Assembly: GCA_031546985.1 (NCBI GenBank)
Contig: JAVBJN010000087.1
Location: 1-64,000, forward strand
Direction: 5' to 3'
Length of the DNA stretch: 64,000 nucleotides
DNA from: JAVBJN01 sp031546985
GTDB taxonomy: Bacteria > Bacteroidota > Bacteroidia > Chitinophagales > Chitinophagaceae
Shown: positions 16,422 to 24,651 of the stretch, piece by piece
Layout: each line of letters begins with the position of its first letter
Numbering within the stretch: position 1 is the stretch's first letter
Notes under the pieces: model-generated
The model's input: the letters and a program-made list of their open reading frames with translations, nothing else
Told to the model about the DNA's origin: nothing
Databases searched by the model: none
Program-made: the position numbers and the translations under genes

Positions 16422-17644
16422 GCCAATTCTTTTTTCAGCCAGTCAATATAGGTTTGCGTTTGCTCACTTACCGGATATTTCTTCAGCTCCGCCATTTTTT
16501 CGAATAAGGCAAGCACTTCGCTGGCATGTTTTTTACGACGGTCTTTAATGGTTTGGTCAATGTATAAGAGTATAGCAGCCCGGATCTCGTTTACCATATT
16601 TAATTGGTCGGTGCTGTTGGGGTTTACTTTTTCGAAAAGCGCCAACATTTTTGTAATGTCGGTTAGTTGTTGGGCGTCTGTTTTGGTCATTGGCCCGGCA
16701 GACAACAGGCCCAGCAATACATACGGTTTAAGGTAATCCTGGAGGCTTAGCATCGATTCAGAAGCCATAGTCATTGAGAAGAATACGGACCTGCGAAACT
16801 GGTTATAGGTAATTAAGTCCAGCAGTAAACGGTCTCCACGCAGCAGGTAATCGTTGGCATAACTGGGTTGCAGCGTCCAGGCAAATTTGGGCTGGTTCTG
16901 AGTGTCCTTAATCGTTCTGCGTGCGGCACTCCAGGCAATGTAAGAAAGTGTATCGAGCGTAGGAGAAGACATGCTAAATTCCACCACGCCTGCATCGCGT
17001 AAGAAAGATGGGTACCATACACTGTTGAGCAGGCTTACATCTACCAAAGCCACATCTTTGCGGTAAGCCTCCATTTGTTGCAGATAGAGAATGGGGTAGG
17101 TCATATTATCGCCGGAGGAAATGAGAATGCTGTGGGGCGAGGTAAGCGCTACACGCAAGCGGGCGGTTTCTACTATAAAATCCTGGAATGCGCCACGTTT
17201 ACGGGCTTCTGAAAAAGCCCATTGGGCAGAGTCGGGTTGGTTGCGTTTAAGCAGTGCGAGTGCCAGCGAGCTCCATTCCGATCCTATTTTGGAATAAGGA
17301 TCGAGCAGCAGCATTTCGCCTTCGTATTTAGGCGATAGTTTTATCACTTTTTCGAATGCCGCACTGGCTTTGAGCGTAAGCGCTACCGACATGCCAGGTA
17401 TTCTTTCCCCATCCTTACTATTCAGTCTGCCATAGGCATAGCCCAAAAAGTATTGCGCCTCGGCACTATTGGGTTGCAGTGCTGCTGCTTTTTCGAGATA
17501 ACCCACCGCGGCGGCGTAGTCCTGGTCTTCATATTCTTTATGAAATTCGGCTTTCCCTTTTTCGAGCCATTCTGTAAAAGATGCTGGTTGGGCAAACGAG
17601 GCCACAGGCAGGCACAGTAATAGTATAAGGCTTAATAAGCGCAT
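16418..17644 (-). CDS. Secreted TPR protein
   Basis: A 408-aa protein with a signal peptide (MRLLSLILLLCLPVASFAQ). The start at 17644 is chosen because it places the signal at the N-terminus; a longer frame to 17674 exists. Residues 30-100 contain TPR units (YAAAVGYLEKAAALQPNSAEAQYFLGYAYG). The middle region (ILISSGDNMTYPILYLQQMEAYRKDVALVDVSLLNSVWY) is a recurrent Bacteroidota segment of unknown role that is often found in large membrane proteins with DUF2723-like domains. Exact role unknown. Confidence 0.7.
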   Translation of the reverse strand: MRLLSLILLLCLPVASFAQPASFTEWLEKGKAEFHKEYEDQDYAAAVGYLEKAAALQPNSAEAQYFLGYAYGRLNSKDGERIPGMSVALTLKASAAFEKVIKLSPKYEGEMLLLDPYSKIGSEWSSLALALLKRNQPDSAQWAFSEARKRGAFQDFIVETARLRVALTSPHSILISSGDNMTYPILYLQQMEAYRKDVALVDVSLLNSVWYPSFLRDAGVVEFSMSSPTLDTLSYIAWSAARRTIKDTQNQPKFAWTLQPSYANDYLLRGDRLLLDLITYNQFRRSVFFSMTMASESMLSLQDYLKPYVLLGLLSAGPMTKTDAQQLTDITKMLALFEKVNPNSTDQLNMVNEIRAAILLYIDQTIKDRRKKHASEVLALFEKMAELKKYPVSEQTQTYIDWLKKELA

Positions 17645-17701
17645 AGCAATAAGATGTAAAAAGGTAAAATACAAAAGCCGCAGTTACAGCATCTTTAAAT
17701 T

Positions 17702-17911
17702 TTAAGGCGTGTGCGGTGCTTTCGATTTTTTAATCCACAAGTACACCGACCATACTACCGTAACGCCAAATATGGCCAGGAAAATGGCGTAGTTACGCAT
17801 AAAGAAATCGTGGAAATAAGCGCCTACCAATACATAGACAGAGCCGATGCATATTTTAAGTAAGCCCAGCTCTTTGTTGCTCCAGCTGGTTTTGGCATTT
17901 AGGAAATTCAT
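17702..17911 (-). CDS. Small two-span membrane protein
   Basis: A 69-aa protein with two hydrophobic segments (about residues 17-35 and 42-60) and a basic tail (IKKSKAPHTP). It starts at a normal ATG and its size and composition look real, but no family is recognised. Confidence 0.55.
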   Translation of the reverse strand: MNFLNAKTSWSNKELGLLKICIGSVYVLVGAYFHDFFMRNYAIFLAIFGVTVVWSVYLWIKKSKAPHTP

Positions 17912-18001
17912 AGTGAATGGTTTAATGAGAAGGTTATCATCCGAAGTTAACTTTTATAGCCGAATTGCGATACATGGGTATGATGTAAGCAATGGGGAAT
18001 G

Positions 18002-18009
18002 TACTTTTG
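18002..18009 (+). promoter_or_regulatory. -7 box of the gene at 18014
   Basis: TACTTTTG, a perfect TAnnTTTG, ends 4 nt before the ATG at 18014. It overlaps the alternative upstream ATG at 17999, which therefore cannot be the start. Confidence 0.6.
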
Positions 18010-18013
18010 CGGC

Positions 18014-18262
18014 ATGATCAACATTTTTGAGGCTACTGTGCCGTTGGGAGAGGAGATGGTGAAATTTACGTTTAACCCTATTAATGCCTATAAACTGCAA
18101 TTGTTTCAGGTGTATACCATGATTAAGGAGCAGAATGTGCGTTTTCATATGCAGATCAATGAAGAAGGCGCTTTTGAAATTACCGATAAAGAGCGGCTGC
18201 CTGCCGCTTACCTGGCGCTGGAACCTCAATTGGCCAATGCTATAATTACTAATTGTAGTTAG
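18014..18262 (+). CDS. Small conserved hypothetical protein
   Basis: An 82-aa soluble protein (MINIFEATVPLGEEMVKFTF onwards) with a beta-alpha-beta-like pattern, no signal and no motif I recognise. The start was chosen from the promoter box that sits 4 nt upstream. It is followed by a REP-like repeat. Confidence 0.6.
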   Translation: MINIFEATVPLGEEMVKFTFNPINAYKLQLFQVYTMIKEQNVRFHMQINEEGAFEITDKERLPAAYLALEPQLANAIITNCS

Positions 18263-18282
18263 TGAATAATGTGCTGATGAGA

Positions 18283-18395
18283 TAATGGGCCTTCGACAAG
18301 CTCAGGCACCGGTAATTTATCCGAAGGGAGGTTCTTGAGCTTCGGTGGCTGAGCCCCGCATGGGCGGGACAGGCTCTGTCGAAGCCTCGAAGGAC
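18283..18395. repeat. REP-like repeat, family 1
   Basis: Contains CTTCGACAAGCTCAGG, GAAGGGAGGTTCTTGAGC and a GCCCCGCATGGGCGGGACAGGC hairpin-like core, ending TCTGTCGAAGCCTCGAAGG. The same words recur at 20.9, 43.3, 44.0 and 46.8 kb. Confidence 0.8.
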
Positions 18396-18401
18396 TAATG
18401 A

Positions 18402-18863
18402 TCACCCTTTCTTCGCGGCCTTCACCTTTTCTTTACCTTTCTCCGTAGCAGCAAAGCCGCGCGTCATGGTTTTGATAAAATCGGGATTGCGAAAACGCAG
18501 CGCGCTCCAGTCTTCATCAATGGCAATCTGCCTCACCGGTTCAAAACCCAGTTCGGCAAGTTTGGTCCAGCCGTTATCGCGGTTAAAGTCGCATTTGTAT
18601 TTTTTAGAACTGCCTTTGGGGTAAGCCATCCAGAATAAGGCATCGGGCTGCAGCAAGGGTACGATCTTAGCAGCGTATTGGTCCACTTCTTTCTTTTGGG
18701 TGCAAAAAAAGATTACCGCCGCTTCGTTTTGAGCCGCTTTGGTTTTTAGAGTCAGGAATGGCGGAAGCGTAGCTTGTATTTGCGCCAGTATATCATTGGG
18801 TGCATTGATAACCGTAAGTGATTGCTGGTCTTTTATGTTGAGCTTTTTCAGCAGGTTTTCCAT
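18402..18863 (-). CDS. Conserved hypothetical protein, DUF3052-like
   Basis: A 153-aa soluble protein. The pattern LFWMAYPKGSSKKYKCDFNR followed by LAELGFEPVRQIAIDEDWSALRFR resembles the DUF3052 layout (W-x-x-x-P-K then a helix and a strand), a small family of unknown function. The C-terminal end is Lys-rich. A perfect -7 box (TATCTTTG, 18888-18881 minus) lies 17 nt upstream of the ATG. The DinB-like gene at 18894-19343 ends upstream on the same strand. Confidence 0.6.
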   Translation of the reverse strand: MENLLKKLNIKDQQSLTVINAPNDILAQIQATLPPFLTLKTKAAQNEAAVIFFCTQKKEVDQYAAKIVPLLQPDALFWMAYPKGSSKKYKCDFNRDNGWTKLAELGFEPVRQIAIDEDWSALRFRNPDFIKTMTRGFAATEKGKEKVKAAKKG

Positions 18864-18880
18864 TATTTCCTGGTTTGTTG

Positions 18881-18888
18881 CAAAGATA
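18881..18888 (-). promoter_or_regulatory. -7 box of the DUF3052-like gene
   Basis: TATCTTTG on the minus strand, perfect TAnnTTTG, 17 nt before the ATG at 18863. Confidence 0.55.
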
Positions 18889-18893
18889 GCCGA

Positions 18894-19343
18894 CTATGGA
18901 TTTACCTGTTTGGCAATCACTACAATTTGCCCTACATGGTAAATGTAATGCGCCAGCTGGCGTTGGATAGCTTCCATGACGGTTAAGGGTTGCGAGCGAA
19001 TAAAAACGCCCTCGCCCAGGTGTTCATCATCCAGGTTTTCCAATGCAGCAAAGAGGCAGGCCCAGCCTTCTTCCCAAAGTTGCCAGAGTGTAGCTTTATC
19101 GGTGATGGTATCTACAAATTCATCGTCGCGCTGGCGCCAGGTTTTTTCACCGTCTTCGGTAAGGAAATTAGTCCAGCGGCTAAGCATATTGCCGTGCATA
19201 TGTTTTACAAGAATTGCGATATTGTTGCTTCGCTCATCGTTTCGCCATTGTAATTGTTTCATATCCAGCGGCAATATAAATTTTTCGCCCAGGTTTTTAT
19301 ACTGCCGGAAAATAGCGATGGTAGTGCTGAGGTATTGTGACAT
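18894..19343 (-). CDS. DinB-like (DUF1572) protein
   Basis: A 149-aa four-helix-bundle protein of the DUF1572/YfiT-DinB group. The metal ligands of this fold can be placed: His in HMHGNMLSRW near residue 47 and a pair in the AHYIYHVGQIVVIAK motif near the C-terminus. Related proteins are thiol-dependent transferases or unknown stress proteins. No neighbour gives a substrate. Confidence 0.8.
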   Translation of the reverse strand: MSQYLSTTIAIFRQYKNLGEKFILPLDMKQLQWRNDERSNNIAILVKHMHGNMLSRWTNFLTEDGEKTWRQRDDEFVDTITDKATLWQLWEEGWACLFAALENLDDEHLGEGVFIRSQPLTVMEAIQRQLAHYIYHVGQIVVIAKQVNP

Positions 19344-19458
19344 GGATAAGTATTTTGAAGTAACCTAATTTCCGTTTTTTAGCTTAAACCAGCGTTTTTA
19401 TTTCTGTGGTTTAACGAGTAAATAACACATTAATACGGCTGGAATGCATCTGCTGCAC

Positions 19459-19466
19459 TAATTTTG
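19459..19466 (+). promoter_or_regulatory. -7 box of the CLC gene
   Basis: TAATTTTG, perfect TAnnTTTG, 29 nt before the ATG at 19496, so this mRNA would have a short normal leader. Confidence 0.55.
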
Positions 19467-19495
19467 ACTACCATTCAAGCAAAGCCACCCACATT

Positions 19496-20884
19496 ATGAC
19501 GCAATACGACCGGTTATGGAGTAAGTTTCTCATTAAAGTAGACCAGATCAGAACCAGGTACATGAGCCACCGCAATTTTATACTGGCAACCAGTGTGGTG
19601 GTGGGTGTATTATCAGGCCTGGCTGCATCCTTACTCAAAGTTACAGTTCAGTTTGTAGAGCATAAAGTAGAGCATCTGAATGATCTGATGAAGAGCAACT
19701 GGCTTTCGGCATTGTTTCCATTGGTAGGCGTAGGTTTATCGGTGCTTATCTTAAAGCGTGTTTTTAAAGGCCAGTTAAAAAAAGGGGTTACACCCGTTAT
19801 CGACAGCATTCGCAACAACAAAAGCCGGATCGATAAAATAAACACCTTTGGTCATCTCATTACAGGCGCTGTAACGGTAGCTTTTGGAGGCTCTACAGGG
19901 CTGGAAGCACCTATTGTAGCTACCGGTTCGGCCATTGGGTCCAACACCGCGCGCGATCTTCGTCTGTCGCACAAAGACACTACTTTGCTGCTGGCCTGTG
20001 GTGCATCGGGTGGGGTGGCCGCTATTTTTAACAGTCCTATCGCAGGCATTATTTTCGCGTTGGAAGTATTGCTTATCGATTTCAACATTCCGTTTTTCAT
20101 TCCCATATTAATTTCTACAGCTACGGCTACAGTCGTATCGCAGCTGTTTTACCCCGATAAATTCTTTTACCTCATTACCGATGGCTGGAAGATGCAGGCC
20201 ATACCTTTTTATGTGATGCTGGGCATTGCAGCAGGTTTTTTGTCGATATACGTTAATAAGGTAATTAGGGTAGTAGAAGGGTATTTTCATAAGCAGCCGC
20301 TGGGATTAAAAACCATGCTCAAAGGCGGCATTCCTTTGTGTGTGCTCATTTTTGTATTGCCTTCTTTGTATGGCGAAGGCTATGCTACCATTACTGAATT
20401 ATTGCGTGGGCAGTACGGCACGGTAACCAATCATTCCTTTTTTGAAGGCAGCAGCAACCCTGCTATGGGCATTGTTATTATGACTGCATTGCTAATGTTG
20501 CTCAAGATCTTTGCCGCTACCTTTACGCTGGGTGCCGGTGGTAATGGTGGTGTGTTTGGCCCGTCGTTGTACATAGGTGGTTTGCTGGGCTTTCTCTTTG
20601 CCTATATTGTAAACCTTACCGGTTGGTTTCCACTCAATACGCCTAATTTTATCGTAACCGGTATGGCTGCGGTAATGGCTGGCGTGCTGCACGCGCCGCT
20701 TACGGCTATATTTTTGATTGCAGAGGTGACGGGTGGTTATGTATTGTTTGTGCCGCTAATGATTGTTTCTGCAACCAGTTATTTTATTACGCGCCGGTAT
20801 TACAAATACTCTATTTACCACGAACCATTGGCAGAGAAAGGTTTGCTGGGGCCTGTGAGCCGCCGTGGTGATGATCATATTTAG
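19496..20884 (+). CDS. CLC-family chloride channel or antiporter
   Basis: A 462-aa membrane protein with the CLC fold. The gating glutamate motif appears as GGSTGLEAPI (Glu about 138), the region after it as GGVAAIFNSPIAGIIFALE, and the late anion-site motif as GNGGVFGPSLYIGG. The first anion loop (GSGIP in E. coli) reads GVTPVIDS. The length covers the membrane domain only; there are no C-terminal CBS domains, which many relatives have. It may act as a Cl-/H+ exchanger or a channel; the proton glutamate was not assigned. Confidence 0.85.
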   Translation: MTQYDRLWSKFLIKVDQIRTRYMSHRNFILATSVVVGVLSGLAASLLKVTVQFVEHKVEHLNDLMKSNWLSALFPLVGVGLSVLILKRVFKGQLKKGVTPVIDSIRNNKSRIDKINTFGHLITGAVTVAFGGSTGLEAPIVATGSAIGSNTARDLRLSHKDTTLLLACGASGGVAAIFNSPIAGIIFALEVLLIDFNIPFFIPILISTATATVVSQLFYPDKFFYLITDGWKMQAIPFYVMLGIAAGFLSIYVNKVIRVVEGYFHKQPLGLKTMLKGGIPLCVLIFVLPSLYGEGYATITELLRGQYGTVTNHSFFEGSSNPAMGIVIMTALLMLLKIFAATFTLGAGGNGGVFGPSLYIGGLLGFLFAYIVNLTGWFPLNTPNFIVTGMAAVMAGVLHAPLTAIFLIAEVTGGYVLFVPLMIVSATSYFITRRYYKYSIYHEPLAEKGLLGPVSRRGDDHI

Positions 20885-21262
20885 AATTGCGAATTGCGAA
20901 TTAGCGGATTGGGGGATTACGGATTAGCACATTGCCAATTTCCGGTGCCTGAGCTCCGGTGCCTGAGCTTGTCGAAGCCGTCGAAGCCCGGATTAATGCA
21001 TTGCGAATTGACGGATTGCAGGTGGTCGGCCCTTCGACAGGCTCAGGAACCTCCCTTCGACAAGGCCTGTCCCGCTAATGCGGGACTCAGGAACCTCCCT
21101 TCGAGGTTTCGACAGCGCTTGTACCGCCCATGCGGGGCTCAGTCCTCCCTTCGAATCCACTGGTGCCTGAGCTCCGGTAACTGAGCTTCGGTAACTGAGC
21201 TTGTCGAAGTTGTCGAAGCTCAGGCATTAGCACATTTCAGCATTGGCACCCTGCCACATTAA
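20885..21262 (+). repeat. Composite REP-like element, copy 1
   Basis: About 375 bases with no gene. It starts with a run of GCGAATT/GCGGATT words, continues with ACATTGCCAATTTCCGG, then CTGAGCTTGTCGAAG, CCTTCGACAGGCTCAGGAACC and GACAAGGCCTGTCCCGC blocks, and ends with CTCAGGCATTAGCACATTT. The same order of blocks is found in inverted orientation at 43213-43556. Confidence 0.8.
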
Positions 21263-22290
21263 ATATGAAGGGTAGTCTGCTTCATTGGATGGCCTGTGCA
21301 GGTGAGTACCCAACCTTCTTCCAGGTCCTGATCGGTAAGCACTTCGTTGTAATGCATCTCTACTTTTCCCGACACACATTTAACCATACAACTGCTGCAT
21401 GCGCCACCCTGGCAACTGTAAGGCAAGGGCACATCCTGCCGCAGGGCGGCTTCCAGTATCGTTTCGTCTGCGTTTACCTCAAATTCGTAGGTCGTATCAA
21501 AATCAACGAAGGTCAGTTGCTGTGGTGGTAGCTGCAACCAGGGTGCTTTGGTCGGCGGAGGTATGGTTTGCGGATCAAAATTCTCCTGCAATACCTGGTC
21601 TTTCTGAAATCCTAATGCCAGTATCGAAATGCGCGCCATAAGCATGTATTCATAAGGGCCGCAAACAAAGAAGCGGGCATCTTTATGCGCATAACGGCAT
21701 TGTGTCTGTATGATTTCCTGCAGGTTGGTAACGGTAAGGCGGGCCTTTTCTATATGTTTTCCATTACTGAAATAATAGTGAATATGCAGGTTTTGCGGGT
21801 ATTGCGCCTGTAATTCATCCAGCACGGCATGAAAGATCGTTTGGGTGGGCGTGCGGTTGCTGTACAGCAGGTGAATATTGCTTTTAGGCTCTGTTCTCAA
21901 CAGTTGCCTGATAAGCCCCAGCATGGGGGTAATGCCACTACCGGCGGCAATAAGAAATACATCCCTGGGTGTTTCACTTTCGGTAAGGGTAAATTTACCG
22001 GCGGCCGGCAGACAAGCTACTTCCATACCTACTTTCCAATGATCGAGAATGTAACGCGATACTTCACCGTTGGGTATACGCTTAACCGTAACTGCCGGAA
22101 AAGGATCAGAAACCGGATCTGTACACATGGAGTAGGAGCGGCGAACCTCTCTGCCGTTAATATCGAGCAGGAGCGTCAGGAACTGTCCTGCCTTGTATGC
22201 TACAGGAAGTTCTGATGAAAAATGGTACGTAAAAGTGTCTTCTGTCTCTTGGGTTATGGAACGTATGGTTAATCTTATACGGTCTGGCAT
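21259..22290 (-). CDS. Ferredoxin reductase with C-terminal 2Fe-2S domain
   Basis: A 343-aa protein. The N-terminal half is an FAD/NAD(P)H reductase: RRSYSMCT is the flavin motif and AAGSGITPML the nucleotide loop, with VCGPYEYM near residue 215. The C-terminal 90 residues are a plant-type 2Fe-2S ferredoxin: YSCQGGACSSCMVKC carries C-x4-C-x2-C, and the fourth Cys is in LTCTGHP. This is the layout of PaaE/HcaD-type electron-transfer subunits that feed oxygenases or desaturases. No oxygenase gene is adjacent, so the partner is unknown. Confidence 0.88.
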   Translation of the reverse strand: MPDRIRLTIRSITQETEDTFTYHFSSELPVAYKAGQFLTLLLDINGREVRRSYSMCTDPVSDPFPAVTVKRIPNGEVSRYILDHWKVGMEVACLPAAGKFTLTESETPRDVFLIAAGSGITPMLGLIRQLLRTEPKSNIHLLYSNRTPTQTIFHAVLDELQAQYPQNLHIHYYFSNGKHIEKARLTVTNLQEIIQTQCRYAHKDARFFVCGPYEYMLMARISILALGFQKDQVLQENFDPQTIPPPTKAPWLQLPPQQLTFVDFDTTYEFEVNADETILEAALRQDVPLPYSCQGGACSSCMVKCVSGKVEMHYNEVLTDQDLEEGWVLTCTGHPMKQTTLHI

Positions 22291-22413
22291 AATAAAGGTT
22301 CATCAGGTCCGAAATTAATATTTTTCGAATTAAGGATCATATACTTTATTCACTTATTAAAGATTGTCGCTGAATGTATTTTCGTATTTTTAAAAGGCAT
22401 AAAGGCGATAAGA

Positions 22414-24279
22414 ATGGAAAAGGATTTATTGGTTCAGATTATGGTGTTTTTCTCTGCCGCGGTGGTAATGGTTCCCATTGCACGGCGGTTGGGATTGGGA
22501 TCGGTATTGGGTTATTTGATCGCAGGCATGCTTATAGGGCCTTACCTGCTGGGTTTTATCAGCGATGGCGGACAGGAAAATATTATGCACTTTGCCGAGT
22601 TTGGCGTGGTAATGATGCTGTTCCTGGTAGGGCTGGAGCTCGATCCCAAACGGCTCTGGCAGTTAAGGGTGCCCATTGTGGGTATGGGTAGCCTGCAAAT
22701 GGGCGTATCTGCGGTAGCAATAGCCCTTTTTATGGGTTTTTGGGGCTATCCGTGGAATGAGGCGCTGGCCATTGGGCTTATTATGGCCATGTCTTCTACG
22801 GCCATTGTAATACAGATTTTTAAAGAGAAGGGGTTGCTTAAAGCAGCCTCCGGGCAAAACGCCATTGCAGTGCTGCTGTTCCAGGATCTGGCTTTGATAC
22901 CCATTCTGGCTTTTCTGCCTATGCTGGCATTAAAATTTCCTGCTGGTACGGCAGGGCATAAATTAACCTCTGCTGCTATCCTGAGCCAACTGCCCAGCTG
23001 GGCCGAGGCGTTAACGCTTATTGGCGCAGTAATCGCCGTAGTACTGGGCGGAAAATTTATTGTAGGCCCATTGTTAAGGGTGGTGGCACGCAGTAGTGTA
23101 CGGGAATTGTTTACCGCCACGGCCTTGCTCATTGTGGTTACCGCTACGTTTGTAATGACCCGTGTGGGATTAAGTCCTGCTATGGGCACCTTTCTGGCAG
23201 GCGTGGTACTGGCCAATAGTGAGTTCCGGCACGAACTTATCAGCGATATAGAGCCGTTTAAAGGCTTGTTGCTGGGCTTATTCTTTATGGCGGTGGGTGC
23301 GTCTATCAATTTCGACCTCCTGCTGTTGTCTCCGCTAAAGATCCTGCTGGGTGTTTTTGCAATCATGACTATTAAAGGGCTGATCTTGCTTGGCCTGGGC
23401 CGCTTTTTTAAACTAAGCTGGGAGCAAAGTATTTTATTGGCTTTTGGTCTGTCAGAAGTAGGAGAGTTTGCCTTTGTGCTGTTTTCATTTACCGGGCAGC
23501 AAAATATATTAAGCCCAGAGGCCGTGCAGCAAATGGTGGTGATAGTAGCCATCAGTATGGCGCTTACGCCAATGGTGCTGCTGTTTGGAGAGCGTATTTT
23601 ACTGCCGTTGATCCACGGCAAGGATGAAGCACCTAACGCAGATGAGTTTGAAGAACATAATCCCGTTATTATAGCCGGTTACGGAAATTTTGGCAGCACC
23701 GTAGGCCGTTTTCTGAATGCAAACGGCATTGAGACCACGGTATTGGAACTGAATTCCGATCGGGTAGACCTGCTGCGTAAAATGGGCATTAAAGTATATT
23801 ACGGCGATGCCACCCGGCTCGATCTGCTGCGGGCTGCAGGCGCCTCAGAAGCACAGGCCATTGTAATAGCGATGGAAAACCCGGCCCGAAACCTGGAGCT
23901 GGTAGAGACGGTGAAAAAACATTTTCCCAACCTGCACATGTTTGTACGATCCATAGACCGGGAAGACGCGTACGATCTCATGGATGCAGGTATCCTGCAC
24001 ATTTACCGGCAAAACCTCGAAGCATCGCTCCGTATGGGAGCTGATGCGCTGCATTTTATGGGCGGTGCTTCTGCCACAGCTTACCGCAAAGCCCGCTTGT
24101 TTTTGGAGCATGAAGAAAAAGGCTTTAAACGCCTGGCTGCCGCCCGTCACGATAAAAAGCGCTACATAAGCCTGGTGCGCGAGCAAACCGAACAAATAAA
24201 CACCCTGATCCAAAGCGACCTGGATGAGGAGATAGAACAGGACTTAACGCTCATTAAAAAGCGAACCCCGGCCCCTTAG
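22414..24279 (+). CDS. CPA2 cation/proton antiporter with RCK domain
   Basis: A 621-aa protein: a 12-13-segment Na+/H+-exchanger domain (residues 1-385) and a cytosolic TrkA-N/RCK domain (IIAGYGNFGSTVGRFLNANG, a Rossmann GxGxxG, then LNSDRVDLL and YYGDATRLDLL). This is the KefB/KefC/YbaL group, which moves K+ out for H+ in. The RCK domain binds NAD(H) or glutathione-type ligands in relatives. A TrkA-C domain is not present, and the C-terminal 90 residues are charged and helical. Confidence 0.88.
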   Translation: MEKDLLVQIMVFFSAAVVMVPIARRLGLGSVLGYLIAGMLIGPYLLGFISDGGQENIMHFAEFGVVMMLFLVGLELDPKRLWQLRVPIVGMGSLQMGVSAVAIALFMGFWGYPWNEALAIGLIMAMSSTAIVIQIFKEKGLLKAASGQNAIAVLLFQDLALIPILAFLPMLALKFPAGTAGHKLTSAAILSQLPSWAEALTLIGAVIAVVLGGKFIVGPLLRVVARSSVRELFTATALLIVVTATFVMTRVGLSPAMGTFLAGVVLANSEFRHELISDIEPFKGLLLGLFFMAVGASINFDLLLLSPLKILLGVFAIMTIKGLILLGLGRFFKLSWEQSILLAFGLSEVGEFAFVLFSFTGQQNILSPEAVQQMVVIVAISMALTPMVLLFGERILLPLIHGKDEAPNADEFEEHNPVIIAGYGNFGSTVGRFLNANGIETTVLELNSDRVDLLRKMGIKVYYGDATRLDLLRAAGASEAQAIVIAMENPARNLELVETVKKHFPNLHMFVRSIDREDAYDLMDAGILHIYRQNLEASLRMGADALHFMGGASATAYRKARLFLEHEEKGFKRLAAARHDKKRYISLVREQTEQINTLIQSDLDEEIEQDLTLIKKRTPAP

Positions 24280-24299
24280 TTGGGATTTGAGGATGCCTG

Positions 24300-24590
24300 A
24301 TGTCTTTAGCGCCATTGCGGGAAAGCATTAAAACGTTGTGCCCCCGCATCTGACGGGGCAGGCTGCCGTGTCGCTGCGAGCCAATACTTTATCCTAGAAG
24401 ATATCCTGCTTCGGCCTCGTACCTCCCCGTATGAACGGGACAGGCAGCCGCGCAGGATGACAGTATCTCTCATTGTTCTTTGTAAATCGTAGTTTGGAGA
24501 GTTTTCTTCCTTAGCGCCTTTGCGCGAAAGCATTAAAGCGCTGTGTTGCCGCATAGGGTGGGACAGTCTATGTCGAAGTTGTCGAAGCCC
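24300..24590. repeat. REP-like repeats, families 2 and 3
   Basis: No gene. It contains a direct repeat: CTTTAGCGCCATTGCGGGAAAGC at 24303 and CTTAGCGCCTTTGCGCGAAAGC at 24511, each followed by ATTAAARCG and a GTTGC/GTGCCCCCGCAT block. Between them lies a family 2 unit (CCTGCTTCGGCCTCGTACCTCCCCGT...GGGACAGGCAGCCGCGCAGGATGAC). Confidence 0.7.
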
Positions 24591-24593
24591 CAA

Positions 24594-24630
24594 ATAAAAA
24601 ACCCTCCCTGCATTGCTGCGGGGAGGGCTT
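24594..24630 (-). terminator. Intrinsic terminator of lpdA
   Basis: An 11-bp stem (24602-24612 with 24617-24627) with a 4-nt loop. The plus-strand A-run at 24594-24601 gives the T tract for minus-strand transcripts; the plus side is also T-rich, so it may work both ways. Confidence 0.85.
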
Positions 24631-24651
24631 TTCTATATCTGTTAAGGCAGA

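Noticed and set aside
20885..21262. Possible CRISPR array
   Set aside because: The repeated words are not evenly spaced, vary in length and have no unique spacers; no cas gene is near. They are REP-like.
22746..23621. A 291-codon open frame opposite the CPA2 antiporter gene
   Set aside because: Antisense shadow of a recognised membrane protein gene; Ser/Asn-rich translation with no motif.
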